Assembly: GCA_025774805.1 (NCBI GenBank)
Contig: JALGZR010000015.1
Coordinates: 1 to 42,797, forward strand
Direction: 5' to 3'
DNA length: 42,797 nucleotides
Source of the DNA: a bacterium
GTDB taxonomy: Bacteria; ARS69
Shown: one piece after another, positions 17,101 to 24,707 of the stretch
Layout of the letters: each line of letters starts with the position of its first letter
Position numbering within the stretch: the stretch's first letter is position 1
Program-made: the position numbers and the translations under genes
The notes under the pieces: generated by a model
Databases searched by the model: none
What the model saw: the letters and a program-made list of their open reading frames with translations, nothing else
Told to the model about the DNA's origin: nothing

Positions 17101-17289
17101 CTCCGGGTCCACGATGTCGCCGGCCGCCTCGTTCGTGAGCTGATCACCGGGACCCGGCCCGCGGGGCGTCACTCCGTTGTTTGGGACGGCCGGGACAACG
17201 CCGGAGGCGCGGTCGCCTCGGGAACTTACTTTGTCCGACTCACGGTGGACGAGCGCACCTGGGTCCGGAAGATGATCCGGGTGCGCTAG
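14125..17289 (+). CDS. Large secreted protein: HYDIN-like, ThuA/GATase-like, cohesin-like, dockerin and FlgD modules
   Basis: The 1054-residue protein starts at ATG 14125 after GGGGAG. Order visible: signal peptide (SLLALGLLAVSGIHATLA); HYDIN/ASPM-like Ig domain (~40-150, VDFGGALVHSVASEVLVIANVG); part of a second; a Rossmann-like ThuA/glutamine-amidotransferase-like domain (~207-425, IRILWDRTHNQPGS, WTRAGGGILLMADNPSG); another HYDIN-like domain (~485-590, VEPSSYAFGSVPVHTTADTT); a cohesin-like beta domain (~605-730, PEELVTFGFELEYDPDILTF); a dockerin-like double Ca-loop (~735-805, GDVNADSVLSATDALCALKIF and SGDVDPDDALAIWEHV); a second cohesin-like segment (~830-930); and a FlgD-Ig module at the C-terminus (VASGTYFVRL, then a basic end). 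It has no catalytic site I can name. A scaffold or matrix role outside the cell is an inference. It follows the choice-of-anchor gene after 53 bases. Confidence 0.85.
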   Translation: MSHSRVASLLALGLLAVSGIHATLAVRSAVSAGPYRGLPPSLAVSSDTVDFGGALVHSVASEVLVIANVGGSPLVLGELAVDAGQFSVGGHSGGVPPGTEISPGDSLDVPTFFRPRVLGPAAARLTIPSNDPLRPVVAVELRGEGVEDPPILSVLTDSVHASVEFGDTTTTVRPLVIANRGDLPLTFSISVLPSVPPGRGTPTDDLEGIRILWDRTHNQPGSINSSLIVGDLTDRGAVVEEVVDSGGGDPITPSLLSGYQIYLSLDTGSPWSGSEIAALDDWTRAGGGILLMADNPSGIASYNDLLSGLGAHVRYTALGASGQTVTTNIPGRPSGHPTAEGVSRIWLGLGIKALDSVEAPAETLVLDLGGHPVAVAEPVGSGRCLVLSDEMLEDGALLEAESVSADNRRFGNQIVGWLVASYWVRTDPFDGIILPDEFTIVSLLFDTDELAGGDYDLNLRISSNDPATPFADVPVHLFVHGVPMIEVEPSSYAFGSVPVHTTADTTLVIRNQGSEPLLVEALNTTGTPFEVSFGNLTVPGGGADTIDGTFRPDRIGPLTGSIILVSNSGGGSEPDSLEIPWTGSGRVNCRLPCEAPSLRPATLDATHGYEFWLPVVLTQNPEELVTFGFELEYDPDILTFPDSSNVRVGSLTEGYFPLADENEPGRLTCGGILGNGDPIPAGATGSLVELRFRVDCPACVPGDSTDVAVGDLSAGLASGLVNPCCGLVRIAACPTGDGDVNADSVLSATDALCALKIFVNGGQLPDDPDCQANGECEVDRADANCSGDVDPDDALAIWEHVVCDLEPEPTPCIGNTAPDSSCLGGGGDPVPARRTGAIRWSGTGANGGGEILYSLEATGPIPFFGVELSLDPDALRFVRVELGDVTAPWDAFVSGTPAPGVVRLGGFRSDRGGDAGELARLVFAPLETADESPLGVRIERAFGVGIEGAREAWDRLGTASSGVAGLEGVTPNPAGSSVTITFGVSRASARIALRVHDVAGRLVRELITGTRPAGRHSVVWDGRDNAGGAVASGTYFVRLTVDERTWVRKMIRVR

Positions 17290-17321
17290 ACCGGCTGCAC
17301 CTCGAAGCACGACTCGTGACG

Positions 17322-17347
17322 CGGGCGTCCGGAAAGCCGGGCGCCCG
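17322..17347 (+). terminator. Hairpin downstream of the large secreted protein gene
   Basis: CGGGCGTCCGG (17322-17332) pairs with CCGGGCGCCCG (17337-17347) around an AAAG tetraloop: 11 bp with one G-U pair, 32 bases after the stop. No T-run follows. It separates this gene from ispG. Confidence 0.5.
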
Positions 17348-17406
17348 TAGTCCGCGGTCCGTCTCCCGGTCCCGGAACCCGGTTTCCCTTCCGCAGTCGC
17401 CTCGCG

Positions 17407-17412
17407 TATCCT
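17407..17412 (+). promoter_or_regulatory. Candidate -10 element of ispG
   Basis: TATCCT lies 31 bases upstream of the GTG start of ispG. No good -35 is visible at 16-18 bases. It is another instance of the TANNCT pattern. Confidence 0.3.
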
Positions 17413-17443
17413 CCACCCTTCGCCCGTCCCGCCGGAGGTCCCC

Positions 17444-18661
17444 GTGGCCGAGATCACGCGTCGCCCGACCCGCACCGTGCGGGTGGGGGAGATCCCGATC
17501 GGTTCCGCCCATCCGATCGTCGTCCAGTCCATGACGAACACCGATACCGCCGACGCGGAGGCGACGGCCGACCAGGTGGCGCTTCTCGCCCAGACGGGGT
17601 CGGAGCTCGTTCGGGTCACCGTGGACACGGAGCAGGCCGCCGCGCGCGTCCCGGAGATCGCGACCCGGCTCGCGGACCGCGGGGTGACGGTGCCGATCGT
17701 CGGGGACTTCCACTTCACCGGACACCGGCTCCTCCGGGAGTTCCCCGACTGCGCCGAGGCCCTTGCGAAGTACCGGATCAACCCGGGCAACGTGGGACGG
17801 GGGGAGAAGCGCGACGCGAACTTCGAGAGGATGATCCGCGTCGCGATCGACCATGAGAAGCCGGTCCGGATCGGGGTGAACTGGGGTTCTCTCGACCGCG
17901 AGCTGCTGACGCGCCTCATGAACGAAAACGCCGCCCGCCCCGATCCGCGGGACTCCCGGGACGTGCTTCTCGACGCCATGGTCGAGAGCGCCGTGGGGTC
18001 GGCGGAGCGCGCGGTGGCGATCGGCCTCGATCCCGACCGGATCGTGCTCTCGGCGAAGATGTCCCGGGTGCACGACCTCGTCGACGTCACGGCGCGGCTC
18101 GCGGAGCGCACCGACGCGCCGATTCACCTCGGTCTGACGGAGGCGGGCGGAGGGGCGCAGGGGGTCGTGAGCACGGTGACCGCCCTCTCGATTCTCCTCC
18201 AACGGGGCATCGGCGACACGATCCGCGCCAGCCTCACGCCCTCACCCGGAGGCGACCGGGCCGAAGAGGTCCGGATCTGCCAGCACGTTCTCGAGTCCCT
18301 CGATCTGAGGCACTTCGCCTCCCGCCTGACCGCCTGCCCCGGATGCGGGAGGACGACGAGCACCCTCTTCCAGCGCCTGGCCGAAGAGGTCCAGGCGCAC
18401 CTGGACGCCCGGATGCCCGAGTGGCGAGCCCGCTACCCGGGAGTCGAGACGCTGAAGGTGGCGGTGATGGGGTGCATCGTGAACGGCCCCGGCGAGTCGA
18501 AGCACGCCGACGTCGGCATCTCGCTGCCCGGACGGGGGGAGTCCCCCCGGGCGCCCGTCTTCATCGACGGACAGAGGACGACCTCCCTGGCGGGGGAGGA
18601 CCTCCTCCCGGGGTTTCTCCGGATCCTCGACGAGTACGTGGAAAAGCGCTTCGCGGGCTAG
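17444..18661 (+). CDS. ispG: 4-hydroxy-3-methylbut-2-en-1-yl diphosphate synthase
   Basis: IspG (GcpE) reduces methylerythritol cyclodiphosphate to HMBPP in the non-mevalonate isoprenoid pathway with a [4Fe-4S] cluster. The 405-residue protein begins at GTG 17444, five bases after GGAGG, and is full length for the short bacterial type. Cluster ligands are visible: C298 and C301 in CPGCGRT, C344 in GCIVNGPGE, and E351 in the same motif. The TIM-barrel part shows PIVVQSMTNTDTADAEAT, GDFHFTGHRLL, YRINPGNVG, and LTEAGGG. Its TAG overlaps, in one shared CTAG, the stop of the convergent P-loop gene at 18658. Confidence 0.97.
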   Translation: MAEITRRPTRTVRVGEIPIGSAHPIVVQSMTNTDTADAEATADQVALLAQTGSELVRVTVDTEQAAARVPEIATRLADRGVTVPIVGDFHFTGHRLLREFPDCAEALAKYRINPGNVGRGEKRDANFERMIRVAIDHEKPVRIGVNWGSLDRELLTRLMNENAARPDPRDSRDVLLDAMVESAVGSAERAVAIGLDPDRIVLSAKMSRVHDLVDVTARLAERTDAPIHLGLTEAGGGAQGVVSTVTALSILLQRGIGDTIRASLTPSPGGDRAEEVRICQHVLESLDLRHFASRLTACPGCGRTTSTLFQRLAEEVQAHLDARMPEWRARYPGVETLKVAVMGCIVNGPGESKHADVGISLPGRGESPRAPVFIDGQRTTSLAGEDLLPGFLRILDEYVEKRFAG

Positions 18662-19224
18662 CCCTCGGGCTCCCGGAAGAGCCGTTCCTGGCGGGGCCGG
18701 GACGGCAGCCCGAGCTCGCGCAGGATCGCTCCCGCCCAGTCCTCGGATTGCTCCGGCGCCAGCCGGGTCGCCTCCAGTCCGAAATCGGCCAGGAGCTCGT
18801 CGATCGTCTCGTCGATCGCGCGCTGGAACACGGTGTCGGTGTCGCGCGTGCCGTCGAAGGAGGGCGTCCGCCAGACGGGGATCTTGAAGAGCCCCCGGTA
18901 CGTGCCGCACCAACGGCGGATCCACGGGTCCAGCTCCTTCCGTCGGCCCAGGGCGTGCACGAGATAGGCGTAATTGTCCAGAATCGACCGATCGCACACC
19001 ACGTCGTCGCCGTCGCGCTGGGCGGCGATCTCCCGGGCGCACTGCGCGTGCAGGATCCAGCTCTGCGCGTCGAGCGTCGTCTCCCGGTTGATGGGAAGAG
19101 GACAGTCGCGGGCGACCTCCTTGACGAGCTCCACGCTCCGGTCGAGGCGCTTGAGACGCGCGGCCAGCTCGAAGCAGAGCGTGGTCTTGCCGACCCCGTG
19201 GGTTCCGATGAGGGCGATCTTCAC
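18658..19224 (-). CDS. P-loop NTPase, NadR-kinase/AAA_28-like
   Basis: The 188-residue protein has a Walker A motif G7-T-H-G-V-G-K13-T-T, the acidic EVARDCPLPIN segment, and a DRSILDNYAYLVHALGRRKE motif like the lid/DRxxLD region of NadR-type ribosylnicotinamide kinases and AAA_28 proteins (also seen in deoxynucleoside-kinase-like enzymes). A phosphotransfer role on a small molecule is inferred; the substrate is unknown. It is 25 bases downstream of ino1 on the same strand, so co-expression with inositol-phosphate synthesis is likely, but that does not prove the substrate is an inositol. Its stop shares CTAG with the ispG stop (18658-18661). Confidence 0.8.
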   Translation of the reverse strand: MKIALIGTHGVGKTTLCFELAARLKRLDRSVELVKEVARDCPLPINRETTLDAQSWILHAQCAREIAAQRDGDDVVCDRSILDNYAYLVHALGRRKELDPWIRRWCGTYRGLFKIPVWRTPSFDGTRDTDTVFQRAIDETIDELLADFGLEATRLAPEQSEDWAGAILRELGLPSRPRQERLFREPEG

Positions 19225-19249
19225 ACGCGGTCTCCGACGCTTGTGTGAC

Positions 19250-20557
<1,308 letters not shown>

Positions 20558-20704
20558 CGTTCGCTCCTCCCTTTCCGGGCGAGATCCCGGAACCAGGCGT
20601 GAGTCGCGGCGGGAATCGATGTCGGCCGGATCCCCGAACGGATTCCGGGAAAGGGTGAGCCGATTGTGCCCGTTCCGCAACCGGGAAGCTAGGAGTGCCA
20701 CACC

Positions 20705-20721
20705 TATCAGTCCAATCGATA
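20705..20721. promoter_or_regulatory. Upstream T-N11-A inverted repeat (candidate LysR recognition site)
   Basis: TATC and GATA flank nine bases; the inner ATC-N9-GAT contains a T-N11-A core. Its centre (20713) is 31 bp, about three helical turns, from the centre of the stronger inverted repeat at 20736-20752. That spacing suits side-by-side LysR dimers. The arms are short, so alone it would be weak evidence. Confidence 0.4.
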
Positions 20722-20725
20722 TTTC

Positions 20726-20754
20726 TTGTCAATATGATAAGTTCAGCTTATCCT
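20726..20754 (+). promoter_or_regulatory. Promoter of lysR, probably leaderless
   Basis: TTGTCA (20726-20731), a 17-base spacer and TATCCT (20749-20754) form the best promoter in the window. The start site would fall at or next to ATG 20762, and no ribosome-binding site precedes that ATG, so the mRNA may be leaderless. On the other strand a perfect TTGACA (20727-20732) overlaps it and points toward ino1; its -10 (TGATAG, 17 bases on) is poor, which suggests activator dependence. Confidence 0.55.
20736..20752. promoter_or_regulatory. Perfect 17-bp inverted repeat with LysR-box geometry
   Basis: GATAAG and CTTATC flank TTCAG. The inner ATAAG-N5-CTTAT holds a T-N11-A core, the classic LysR-type operator shape. 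It overlaps the spacer and -10 of the lysR promoter, which fits autorepression, and sits just upstream of the ino1 -35. Target assignment is inferred from position next to lysR. Confidence 0.6.
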
Positions 20755-20761
20755 TTCCGAC

Positions 20762-21676
20762 ATGGACCTCCGTTCGATCCGGTACTTCCTCGCCGTGGCG
20801 GATGCCGGCTCCTTCCGAAAAGCCGCGGCGCGCGTGGGCGTGAGCCAGCCCGCGGTGTCCCAGGCGATCGGAGCGCTGGAGGAGGAGCTGGGGGAGCGTC
20901 TCTTCGACCGGCGGCCGCGGGAGGCCGCGCTGACCCCCGCGGGCCGACTCCTGCAGGAGCCGGCGGGGCGCCTCCTCGCCGAGTTCGACGGTCTGCCCGC
21001 TCTCCTCGACCGGGCCCGGGGGACGGTGCGGGGGCGGCTCGAGATCGGCACGACCGACGCCGCGAGCATCTACGTTCTCCCGAACGTGTACCGGGCCTTC
21101 GGCCGTCGCCATCCCGACGCCGAGCTCTCGGTCCGGGTGGAGGGGACGGAGTCCCTCCTCCGCCAGGTGAGCGAGGGCACGATCGAGATCGCCATCGTCA
21201 CCCTCCGGGCCGGGGCGATCCGCGCCGAGCTTCCCGGCCCCGGATTCCTCGCCGAGCCGCTCTTCCGTGAGGAGCTCCCGTTCCTCGTGTCGGGACGGCA
21301 TCCGCTCGTCCGCCGTCGCCGCGTCGCGCTGGCGGAGCTCGCCGAGACGCCCCTCATCGCGTTCAAGGCGGAGTCGATCACCCGGCAGGCCGTCGACGCC
21401 CGGTTCGGCTCGGCGGGGCTCGCTCCGCGCGTGGCGATGGAGATGTCGAGTCCGGAGGCCATCAAGAAGCTGGTCGCCGTCGGTCTGGGCACGGCCACTC
21501 TCCCGTCCCGGTCGGTGACGGCCGAGATCCGCTCCGGAGTCCTCGCTCCCCTCCGCGTGACGGGAGGAAACCTCGTCCGGGTGCTCGGGGTCGTTCGCGA
21601 CGGCAGGCGGACTCCGTCTCCCGCCGCCGCCGGGTTTCTGGAACTGGCGGAGCGGATCCGGAACGTCGGCTCCTGA
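20762..21676 (+). CDS. LysR-family transcriptional regulator
   Basis: The 304-residue protein begins MDLRSIRYFLAVADAGSF, the standard start of the family, so ATG 20762 is secure despite lacking a Shine-Dalgarno site. A winged helix-turn-helix covers residues ~15-60 (FRKAAARVGVSQPAVSQAIGALEEELG), followed by a periplasmic-binding-protein-like effector domain (~90-300). The effector cannot be predicted. It is divergent from ino1, with a T-N11-A inverted repeat in the shared region, so control of ino1 and of itself is the simplest reading. Confidence 0.94.
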   Translation: MDLRSIRYFLAVADAGSFRKAAARVGVSQPAVSQAIGALEEELGERLFDRRPREAALTPAGRLLQEPAGRLLAEFDGLPALLDRARGTVRGRLEIGTTDAASIYVLPNVYRAFGRRHPDAELSVRVEGTESLLRQVSEGTIEIAIVTLRAGAIRAELPGPGFLAEPLFREELPFLVSGRHPLVRRRRVALAELAETPLIAFKAESITRQAVDARFGSAGLAPRVAMEMSSPEAIKKLVAVGLGTATLPSRSVTAEIRSGVLAPLRVTGGNLVRVLGVVRDGRRTPSPAAAGFLELAERIRNVGS

Positions 21677-21729
21677 TCCCGGCGCGGCCGTCCTTGCCGT
21701 CGGTGGTGGTCGCAAACCGTCAATGCGGA

Positions 21730-21735
21730 TAGACT
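21730..21735 (+). promoter_or_regulatory. Candidate -10 element before the two small membrane genes
   Basis: TAGACT lies 40 bases upstream of ATG 21776, in the 99-base gap after lysR. No convincing -35 is seen. Confidence 0.28.
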
Positions 21736-21775
21736 CGGGATCCCGATCCGGTCTCAATGTCTTCGAGGTGTCGTC

Positions 21776-22270
21776 ATGGCGTCCCCCGAGTCCCCCGTCG
21801 ACGAGGTCCCGAGCGGCCCTGCCTATCGATTCTGGGGGGCGCTCCTGATCGTGGGGGCGCTCCTCCTCTTCCTCGGAGGCGGCGCGGTCGAGAACTTCCG
21901 CTCTGACCCTCCCGTCTTCGCGGACGACGAGTCGCTCCCCCTGCCCATCGTCCCCGACGGGATGTCCGACGAGCTCCCGACGCTCTTCCGCTGGACTCCG
22001 GGAAGCGACGAGACCGAGTTCTCCCAGGTGGTCCTGCATCGGAGCACCTTCGAGCCCTTCTGGCGCTCCCGCCCCGTCCGGGGAGACCGTCTCGAGATCT
22101 CCCCGTCCGTCTTCGACGACATCCGGCCGGGCGAGCTCAGCTTCTGGCGGGTCCGGGAGGTGGCCCGCGGAAAGCCCCGGGCCGGATCGGCGTTCACGGC
22201 GTTCTCCTGGGGCGCGTCCCCTCCGGTGGCGGAGACCGCATCGCCCGAGTCCGTCACCGAGGAGAGGTGA
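21776..22270 (+). CDS. Hypothetical single-pass membrane protein
   Basis: The 164-residue protein begins at ATG 21776 behind GAGGTG. One membrane helix (FWGALLIVGALLLFLGGGAV, ~18-38) anchors an extracytoplasmic domain with LFRWTPGSDETEFSQVVLHR and LSFWRVREV, a pattern like a small Fn3/beta-sandwich fold. I do not recognise a family. It is followed after 58 bases by another membrane gene in the same direction, and both may share a transcript. Confidence 0.65.
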   Translation: MASPESPVDEVPSGPAYRFWGALLIVGALLLFLGGGAVENFRSDPPVFADDESLPLPIVPDGMSDELPTLFRWTPGSDETEFSQVVLHRSTFEPFWRSRPVRGDRLEISPSVFDDIRPGELSFWRVREVARGKPRAGSAFTAFSWGASPPVAETASPESVTEER

Positions 22271-22328
22271 CCCCCGGTTCGGGCCTCATTCCCCGGCCCC
22301 CGGACGCCGATCGAGTCTCGGGGGGCCA

Positions 22329-22871
22329 TTGACCGAGTTACTCTGGCTGGACACGGCGTTGCTCACCGCGGGAGCCATCGTCGCCGTCCTCGACATCGAC
22401 TTCCAGTGGGGAAGGTACAAGGCGGGGCGCCCGGTCTACGGCGTTCTCGTGCTCGCCGGCCTGTTCGCGGTCTACGTTCACGTCGTGCGATCCGGCTCGG
22501 TCCCCGTTCCCGGCTGGCCGGTGATGGTCTGTGCGTTCGGATACCTTCCGTTCCTCTCCAGCCGGTTCATCGATCTCGACACGACCGATCTTCTCGCCCG
22601 GGAGGCGCTGGAATCGCTTCTTCTCGAACGGAACTTCTCTCAGCTGAGGTTCGCGTCGGCGGAGGGTGTGTTTCGGGTGGGCAAACGGAGATTCCGATTT
22701 CACTGGGAGAGTCGGGAGGAGAGAGACGGTATCGTCATCGAGCTCGACGTTCATCCGAGCCTCTTACCGGTGACGATCTCGCGCCCCCACGTCGCTCTCG
22801 TCCGCGATCCGATTCACCTGGAGCGACTCCGCGAAGACATCCGCCGTCGACGCGGTCATCCCTCGTCGTGA
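22329..22871 (+). CDS. Hypothetical membrane protein with soluble C-terminal domain
   Basis: The 180-residue protein appears to start at TTG 22329 behind GGGGGG. Two or three hydrophobic segments (LLWLDTALLTAGAIVAVLDI, VYGVLVLAGLFAVYVHVV, WPVMVCAFGYLPFLSS) fill the first ~75 residues. The remainder is a soluble alpha/beta domain with several charged patches (VGKRRFRFHWESREERDGIVIELDVHPSLL). No family recognised. It converges on the LolA-like gene, with seven bases between stops. Confidence 0.6.
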   Translation: MTELLWLDTALLTAGAIVAVLDIDFQWGRYKAGRPVYGVLVLAGLFAVYVHVVRSGSVPVPGWPVMVCAFGYLPFLSSRFIDLDTTDLLAREALESLLLERNFSQLRFASAEGVFRVGKRRFRFHWESREERDGIVIELDVHPSLLPVTISRPHVALVRDPIHLERLREDIRRRRGHPSS

Positions 22872-22878
22872 GATCGGA

Positions 22879-23655
22879 CTACAAGTCCCCGGTGCCGCCG
22901 GCCGGCACGAACTCCTCCGGGGGGAACTCCGACTCCTCCCGGACCCGTTCGAGAACGATCTCGGCCACGGCCTCGCCGTCCTCGAATGCCGTCGACCGGA
23001 ACGGGATCAGGACACCGTCGACGCGGCGGAAGTCGGTGAGCTCGACGATGTGCTCTTGCGCCTCGTCTCCCGATCCGGCCGTTCCCCGGACGCGAACGAC
23101 GTGTCCCGTCTCCAGGTCCACCTCGTAGGTCGTGGTGAGACGCTCGTCCCAGTTCCGCTCGATGCGATACCACCCCTCGCCCGAGACTCCGGTCGCCCGG
23201 AGCGAATCCAGCGGAACGGAGAGGAGCTCGAAGGGCGCCGCGAGCTCGTGATAGCGGAGACGGATGGCGTCGGCCGCCCCGGGAGGGGCGGGACGCTGCC
23301 GGCGCCCTCCCCCCGTCCAAGCGAGCTGCCCCGCGAGGATCCGAATCTCGGTCCGGCGGGGATCCCGGATCTCCTCGCGCATCCCTTCGCCGAGCGAGAC
23401 GGAGATGCGGCACGTTCCCCCGATCCCTTCCTTCAGCGATAGGACCTTGCCTCGGGCGTGGAAGCCGGGGAAGGCGAGCAGTCGCTCGCGGCCGCCGTAC
23501 GCGCGGAACACGGCGTCGAGGGAATCCCCGAGGGAGTCGTCGGCTCGCACCGGTCCCGGAGACCCGATCGCGGCCAGAAGACCGGCGAGCGCGAGAGCTC
23601 CGAGGGCTCGAAGAAGGTCGGGACCCCGAGGCGGCCGGGGGCCTGCGTTCGACAT
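22879..23655 (-). CDS. Periplasmic LolA-like protein
   Basis: The 258-residue protein is assigned to ATG 23655, which has GGAGGAG upstream; an upstream in-frame start at 23706 would lie inside the palindrome region. It has a signal peptide (LRALGALALAGLLAAIGSPG, then VRADD) and the pattern AVFRAYGGRERLLAFPGFHARGKVLSL, typical of LolA/LolB-like or DUF4292-type half-barrel domains that bind lipoproteins or lipids. The tail includes FRRVDGVLIPFRSTAFEDGE, common in such proteins. Function is inferred from fold. It is transcribed away from the SDR gene; a perfect palindrome lies 17 bases upstream of its start. Confidence 0.7.
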   Translation of the reverse strand: MSNAGPRPPRGPDLLRALGALALAGLLAAIGSPGPVRADDSLGDSLDAVFRAYGGRERLLAFPGFHARGKVLSLKEGIGGTCRISVSLGEGMREEIRDPRRTEIRILAGQLAWTGGGRRQRPAPPGAADAIRLRYHELAAPFELLSVPLDSLRATGVSGEGWYRIERNWDERLTTTYEVDLETGHVVRVRGTAGSGDEAQEHIVELTDFRRVDGVLIPFRSTAFEDGEAVAEIVLERVREESEFPPEEFVPAGGTGDL

Positions 23656-23671
23656 GGACTCCTCCGCGTCG

Positions 23672-23696
23672 TCGTCGATTCTAGTCGAATCGACGA
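23672..23696. promoter_or_regulatory. Perfect 25-bp inverted repeat, candidate operator
   Basis: Arms TCGTCGATTC and GAATCGACGA are perfect inverted repeats around TAGTC. On the minus strand TAGAAT, a good -10, lies inside it, so bound protein would block the LolA-like gene. It also sits in the region divergent to the SDR gene (ATG 23832). It could fold as a 10-bp hairpin in RNA, but its position before the start favours a binding site. Confidence 0.6.
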
Positions 23697-23831
23697 TGCT
23701 TCTCATCCGTTGCCGATTTCCACCCCGAACCGGGGAAGACGGTTCCCGCGCTTGCGGAGCCCCTCCGAAATGCCGATGCTACGGAACCTCGCGGTCCCCA
23801 CCGCGGCGGCTCCTCTCTTTGGAGGTTGGAC

Positions 23832-24635
23832 ATGACCTTCTTTCACGGGTGGGGCGGAGCGGCCCTCGTGACCGGCGCGAGCGGGGGGATCGGACTGGAG
23901 CTGGCCCGCCGCTTCGCGGCCCGCGGTTTGGATCTGATCCTCGCGGCGAGATCGGCGGAGAACCTGCGCATCCACGCGGACCGGATCGCATCGGCGCACC
24001 ACGTGCGCGTGGTCGCGGTTCCGGTGGATCTCTCCCGGCCGAACGGACCCTCCGAGTTGCTGCGCGCCCTCCGAGACATCGACCTCACGATCGACGTGCT
24101 CGTGAACAACGCGGCCTTCGGGACCTACGGCCCGTTCGCGAACCGCGGCCCGAGGCGGGAGACCGAGATGATCCGACTCAATGTCTCCGCCCCCACCGAG
24201 ATCACGGCCCGCGTCCTGCCCGGAATGCTCCGTCGGCGGCGCGGTCTGCTTCTGAACGTCGCCTCCACGGCGGGGTTCTATCCGGTTCCCTGGCTCGGCA
24301 CGTACGCGGCGGCGAAGGCGTACCTCGTCTCCTGGACTCACGCGCTGGCGGCCGAGCTTCGCGGCAGCGGGGTACGGGTCGTGACGCTCTGTCCGGGGAA
24401 CACGGACACGCAGTTCCAGAACGCGTCGGGAGAGCCTGCGGGGAAGTGGACAAGGTGGTCCGCGCTGAGTGCGGCCGACGTCGCCGAGGAGTGTCTCCGG
24501 GGTCTCGATCGGGGGAAGAGGGTCATCGTCACGGGCCGCCTCAACCGTGTGGTCAGCGCGTTGACCCGTCTTCTGCCTCCCTCGGTGGCGGCGACGCTCG
24601 CGGCGAGGGTCACGCGGCCGAAGGGCTCGGGCTAG
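23832..24635 (+). CDS. Short-chain dehydrogenase/reductase (SDR)
   Basis: The 267-residue protein starts at ATG 23832, six bases after GGAGG; an in-frame TTG at 23826 abuts the site and is unlikely. The classical SDR signatures are present: cofactor motif TGASGGIG (~14-21), NNAAFG (~92-97), catalytic S (NVASTAGF), Y and K (YAAAKAYL), and LCPGNTDTQF. Substrate unknown; related bacterial short-chain enzymes act on fatty or oxo compounds. The TAG stop is part of the CTAG at the left end of the repeat at 24632. Confidence 0.88.
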   Translation: MTFFHGWGGAALVTGASGGIGLELARRFAARGLDLILAARSAENLRIHADRIASAHHVRVVAVPVDLSRPNGPSELLRALRDIDLTIDVLVNNAAFGTYGPFANRGPRRETEMIRLNVSAPTEITARVLPGMLRRRRGLLLNVASTAGFYPVPWLGTYAAAKAYLVSWTHALAAELRGSGVRVVTLCPGNTDTQFQNASGEPAGKWTRWSALSAADVAEECLRGLDRGKRVIVTGRLNRVVSALTRLLPPSVAATLAARVTRPKGSG

Positions 24636-24707
24636 CCCGCTCTTCTTGCACGAACGAGACCGGCCGCCGTCACCGCCATGCGGCCGGCCTGGTGAGTTGC
24701 GGGCTAG
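24632..24707. repeat. CTAG-ended palindromic repeat between convergent genes
   Basis: A 76-bp element begins with CTAG containing the SDR stop and ends with CTAG containing the stop of the convergent gene at 24704. Its right end GGCCTGGTGAGTTGCGGG matches the ends of the other family members, and its left end CTAGCCCGCTCTTCTTGCAC is a diverged inverse. Inside, CCGGCCGC and GCGGCCGG (24660-24687) form an 8-bp hairpin. It could act as a bidirectional terminator. Confidence 0.6.
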
